From an uncultured Collinsella sp. (GTDB lineage Bacteria > Actinomycetota > Coriobacteriia > Coriobacteriales > Coriobacteriaceae): a DNA stretch of 18,119 bases. The stretch is taken from the NCBI GenBank assembly GCA_900754445.1, contig CAAECW010000055.1:1-18119 (forward strand), given 5' to 3'. The translations under genes were made by a program, and so were the position numbers. Of the stretch, positions 15,530-18,119 are shown one piece after another. The notes under the pieces were generated by a model, which ran no database searches, was not told the origin of the DNA, and saw nothing but the letters and a program-made list of their open reading frames with translations. How positions within the stretch are numbered: the stretch's first letter is position 1; the number at the start of each line of letters is the position of its first letter.

Positions 15530-17263
15530 GTGGCTGCAAGAATGATACCGAGCCTTGGCCCGGCTGAATACGACGATCGGAGCCGTGAAGGGGAGATTTA
15601 TTACGCGTTGAGTAAGCTTCCCGATGATTTTACGGTTATCCATTCATACAAGATGTTGGATATTGTGGATGGAAACGCGATCGAGCAGAGAGAAGCCGAT
15701 TTCATCGTGTTTAATCGCAAGCTCGGCATTCTTGTTATCGAGGCGAAAGCGGGGAGAATTCGCTGCGAAAACGGTGAGTGGTTGTACGGTAGCGGCGTGT
15801 CAATGAGAAGGCACGGGGGTCCTTACCGGCAGGCGGATAGTATCAAATGGAAGCTCATTAATCGATTTGAAGATGTAGGGTTGAGAGAACTGTGCAATAG
15901 GTGCAAGGTTGCTCACGCGGTTTGGCTTCCGTCTTTGGGCGCCCACGAGCTCGGTTTTATCGACTACTCTCCTGAGGCTTCTCGCGATATTACTCTGTGC
16001 AAGACGGACCTTGGGGATCCAACTCAACAAATAGTTCGCATCATGAACATGGATGTCGGAGGAAGGGAGACGAGGCTTTCCAATGATGAGGCTAAAGAGG
16101 TCTTGCATAAAGTGCTCCTGCCGGAGTTCGATATCGTCCCGACGAATTCGGTGGACTATCGATATAACGACTTCGTGTTCGCAAGGCTGCTGGACTCGCA
16201 GGCTCGCGTGTTGAATTTCATAAAGGATCAGAAGACAGCGGTAATTAACGGGGCGGCAGGAACTGGCAAAACTCTCATTGCAATTGAGAGAGCTAAGCAG
16301 GCCGCCTGTACGGGCAGGGTTCTCTTTTTGTGCTTTAACTCGCTTTTGAAGGAAGAGATTACTAGAAGGTGCAACGATGTCCCGGAAATTGATGTCTACA
16401 CAATTCCGGGCTTTGCCTGCAAGGTCTGCAATTCGCTTGAGCCAAACTATGCTCGCCTGACCGAAGAGCTCATGGAGCACCCTGACTCGTTTCCCTATCA
16501 GCACATCGTAATAGACGAAGGCCAAGACTTTGGCCTCAAAGCTATCGAGGACGCGATGGTGCTCGAAACGATTCGCTCTATTGTGGATTCAAAGCCGCAA
16601 AGCACCATGTACCTCTTTTACGACAAAAGGCAGTTTGTCCAAGGTTCAACTATGCCCAGCTTCCTTATGGATGCCGATTGCAAGCTAACACTTTATGTAA
16701 ACTGCCGGAATACGGAGGCTATCGAGAAGTCTTCCCTGAGTGCTCTTGGTGAAGCGCACGGTTTTAGAATGCAGGTTATGGCTAGGCTCGGAAAACCTCC
16801 ATTGCTTATGATTAATTGTGACGCCGCCGCGCAAGAGGCATTTGTGGATAAGCACATCGATTTACTCAAGAACGCCGGTATTAATGACATTGTGGTTATC
16901 ACATGCAAGACACTGGAAAACTCTAAGCTGTCGTGCTGTTTCGCTGGTGACCAGAACCTAAAGAGGTGGAAAGGTCAGAAGATTCCCGTCCATACGGTGA
17001 GGAAGTTCAAGGGGATGGAGGCTGCTGCGGTAATTATGATTGATGTTGATCAAGCCTTATGGGAACAGCCGTCCATGAGCTACATGCCAGAGCCTGGAAC
17101 TTTGTTTTATACGGCTGCTTCAAGGGCACGGCATGAGCTTAGAATTGTTTGCGACATGAATGAGGACGCCTGCAACCACGCACTCGTGGCGATGGGCGAA
17201 AAAGCGAATAGGCGCCCCGCCAAGAAGCTCGCAAATGTTTTGGGAGCAGTATTGGTTGGATAG
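15530..17263 (+). CDS. NERD nuclease fused to UvrD-like SF1 helicase
   Basis: A 577-aa protein with two parts. The N-terminal NERD domain (about 1-130) has the PD-(D/E)xK pattern: E22, D57 in EADFIVFN, and E71-A-K73 in LVIEAKAG. The NERD fold is predicted to be a nuclease. The second part is a superfamily 1 helicase core: Walker A GAAGTGKT (241-248), Walker B DEGQDF (329-334), motif V VRKFKGMEAAAV (about 490-503) and motif VI FYTAASRAR (about 527-535). The DE-x-Q-D box is typical of UvrD/Rep relatives. The protein may unwind and cut foreign DNA. The GTG start at 15530 is chosen because AAAGAGG lies 7 nt upstream; the ATG at 15542 is too far from it. The gene begins 2 nt after the helicase stop, so the genes are translationally coupled and probably belong to one system. 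Confidence 0.85.
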   Translation: MAARMIPSLGPAEYDDRSREGEIYYALSKLPDDFTVIHSYKMLDIVDGNAIEQREADFIVFNRKLGILVIEAKAGRIRCENGEWLYGSGVSMRRHGGPYRQADSIKWKLINRFEDVGLRELCNRCKVAHAVWLPSLGAHELGFIDYSPEASRDITLCKTDLGDPTQQIVRIMNMDVGGRETRLSNDEAKEVLHKVLLPEFDIVPTNSVDYRYNDFVFARLLDSQARVLNFIKDQKTAVINGAAGTGKTLIAIERAKQAACTGRVLFLCFNSLLKEEITRRCNDVPEIDVYTIPGFACKVCNSLEPNYARLTEELMEHPDSFPYQHIVIDEGQDFGLKAIEDAMVLETIRSIVDSKPQSTMYLFYDKRQFVQGSTMPSFLMDADCKLTLYVNCRNTEAIEKSSLSALGEAHGFRMQVMARLGKPPLLMINCDAAAQEAFVDKHIDLLKNAGINDIVVITCKTLENSKLSCCFAGDQNLKRWKGQKIPVHTVRKFKGMEAAAVIMIDVDQALWEQPSMSYMPEPGTLFYTAASRARHELRIVCDMNEDACNHALVAMGEKANRRPAKKLANVLGAVLVG

Positions 17264-17279
17264 GGCGCCGGCGCGCCCC
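17263..17279. terminator. GC-rich inverted repeat at the end of the defence operon
   Basis: GGGCGC (17263-17268) and GCGCCC (17273-17278) form a perfect stem beginning at the last base of the NERD-helicase stop. Further on, AACCC and GGGTTT (about 17291-17316) can form a second stem with a short T-run. Both lie between convergent genes, which suits a shared terminator, but neither is a perfect textbook example. Confidence 0.45.
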
Positions 17280-17349
17280 GCCGCCCTTTGTGAACCCGGG
17301 ATTGTGTCCTGGGGGTTTCGCTGCTATTCATGCCATGCGTGGGCAGCCA

Positions 17350-18119
17350 CTAAATCACCGGGATATACCGTGACAAATACTCCTTGAGCGCCGGGTCGCA
17401 TACATAAAGAAACGTTCCCAGCATGCCACGAGTCATGAGGACATAGTAGGCGTTGACGATAATCTTTCGTAGGTCGTTGTCGCTCGCCTTTTTCTTTGCG
17501 ACAGCATCTTTGAAGTTCGTTTTGTTAACGCAGACGACCCCCTTGTCGTTGTCGTAGTAAATGTCGGGACCCAGAATGACGAAACCGTAATTGAGGTCGT
17601 AGCCCTGCACTGTGTGGATACATCCGACTTCGTTAACAGCGTTGGGGGAGTTAACCCAATCCTTTTGGCTTGAGTTCCAACGTTTAGGGATGCCCTCGAT
17701 GACGATATCGAATGCGTCTTTGTGTTTCTTCGTTTCCCACTTCCACGCAAAACCTGCCGTCATGCGGGATAGACCAACTTCTTCTTCCTTGGCTTGCTGC
17801 AGGGAGCAGAAATCCTCAAACCGGTCGACGACGCCAAACTGATACCGGGGGATATCGCTGTTCGGGTCGGCGGCTCGCGAATCGTAGGGCTGCGAGGCAA
17901 AAAGCTCATCAAATTTCATACCGGCATGCATGTACGCTTTGTTGTCGAGCAGGTCGTATACAAAATCGAGATACTCATCGCCGCCACGCACGCGCATTTG
18001 GGTACTCAAGCTGAATTCTTCGGTCTCGATTCCCGCTTCTTCGAGTTGGTTGAGTCGCTGCTCGAGGCCGTCCCGATTAAGTCCGGATGCACGGACCTGC
18101 TGCTTGGGGTCATAGAACA
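17350..18119 (-). CDS. DUF2075 / Schlafen-group-3-type DNA/RNA helicase domain protein, C-terminal part
   Basis: The 3' part (about 256 codons) of a gene that continues beyond the right edge; the frame is open to the last base, so no start is inside. A TTG at 18007-18009 is internal, because the sequence upstream of it (FYDPKQQVR, then a GLEQRLNQLEE helix) is clearly part of the protein. FYDPKQQ matches the segment after Walker B in DUF2075 proteins. VNEVGCIHTVQGYDLNYGFV is the motif V region and NAYYVLMTRGMLGTFLYVCD the motif VI region. AFAWKWE and GIPKRWNSSQKDWVNSPNA are also typical of the family. Members are SF1-like ATPases, some joined to N-terminal GIY-YIG or other nuclease domains, and occur in defence islands. 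Ends in TAG and converges on the NERD-helicase gene. Confidence 0.85.
   Translation of the reverse strand, partial: FYDPKQQVRASGLNRDGLEQRLNQLEEAGIETEEFSLSTQMRVRGGDEYLDFVYDLLDNKAYMHAGMKFDELFASQPYDSRAADPNSDIPRYQFGVVDRFEDFCSLQQAKEEEVGLSRMTAGFAWKWETKKHKDAFDIVIEGIPKRWNSSQKDWVNSPNAVNEVGCIHTVQGYDLNYGFVILGPDIYYDNDKGVVCVNKTNFKDAVAKKKASDNDLRKIIVNAYYVLMTRGMLGTFLYVCDPALKEYLSRYIPVI

Noticed and set aside
15800..16525. 241-codon minus-strand open frame inside the NERD-helicase
   Set aside because: Antisense to the NERD, Walker A and Walker B coding region, where all key motifs are intact on the plus strand.
7134..17263. DISARM, BREX or Dpd system
   Set aside because: No methyltransferase, PLD nuclease, PglZ or queuosine-type genes are present. 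DrmA and DrmB functions would be separate proteins in DISARM, whereas here the helicase and DUF1998 belong to one frame.

Overview
The window looks like a chromosomal segment of a moderately high-GC actinobacterium. The best guess is the class Coriobacteriia, a Collinsella-like gut organism. That guess rests on the style of the serine-biosynthesis proteins, on a stand-alone DUF559/Vsr-like protein of a type I associate with this class, and on the contrast between GC-rich core genes and an AT-richer accessory block. No rRNA or tRNA is visible, so the assignment is an inference.

Positions 1-6433 are ordinary housekeeping DNA. In order they hold the 3' end of a histidine-phosphatase gene (+), a strong bidirectional terminator, a minus-strand pair (M20 metallopeptidase, then a short divergent DUF1015 protein), a plus-strand DUF559/Vsr-fold hypothetical gene, an AT-rich gap with a palindrome, and the minus-strand serC-serA operon ending in a clear intrinsic terminator. 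serC and serA give the first two steps of serine synthesis from 3-phosphoglycerate. No classical serB is present. DUF1015 and a histidine phosphatase lie nearby.

Positions 6434-7133 are a gap that holds one small minus-strand ORF with a good ribosome-binding site and an antitoxin-like tail, and otherwise only weak promoter-like signals.

Positions 7134-17263 form a tightly spaced, visibly AT-richer plus-strand operon that looks like an anti-phage defence locus. Gene 1 is a 1023-aa protein with an RNA-polymerase-alpha-CTD-like N-terminus, a helical middle and a beta-rich rest. Gene 2 is a giant SF2 helicase (1769 codons) with several zinc-binding clusters and a C-terminal DUF1998/MZB domain. 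Gene 3 is a NERD nuclease fused to a UvrD-like SF1 helicase. The large partner plus giant DUF1998 helicase recalls Druantia type III (DruH-DruE), here extended by a nuclease-helicase. The giant helicase carries one in-frame TAG at 11232-11234, exactly between its two RecA lobes, while the rest of the frame is open. It is therefore a nonsense allele, a sequencing error, or a split or readthrough gene. TAG ends most genes in this window, so codon reassignment is unlikely.

Positions 17264-18119 hold a terminator-like inverted repeat, then the C-terminal part of a convergent DUF2075/Schlafen-group-3-type helicase gene running off the right edge. This suggests the defence island continues.
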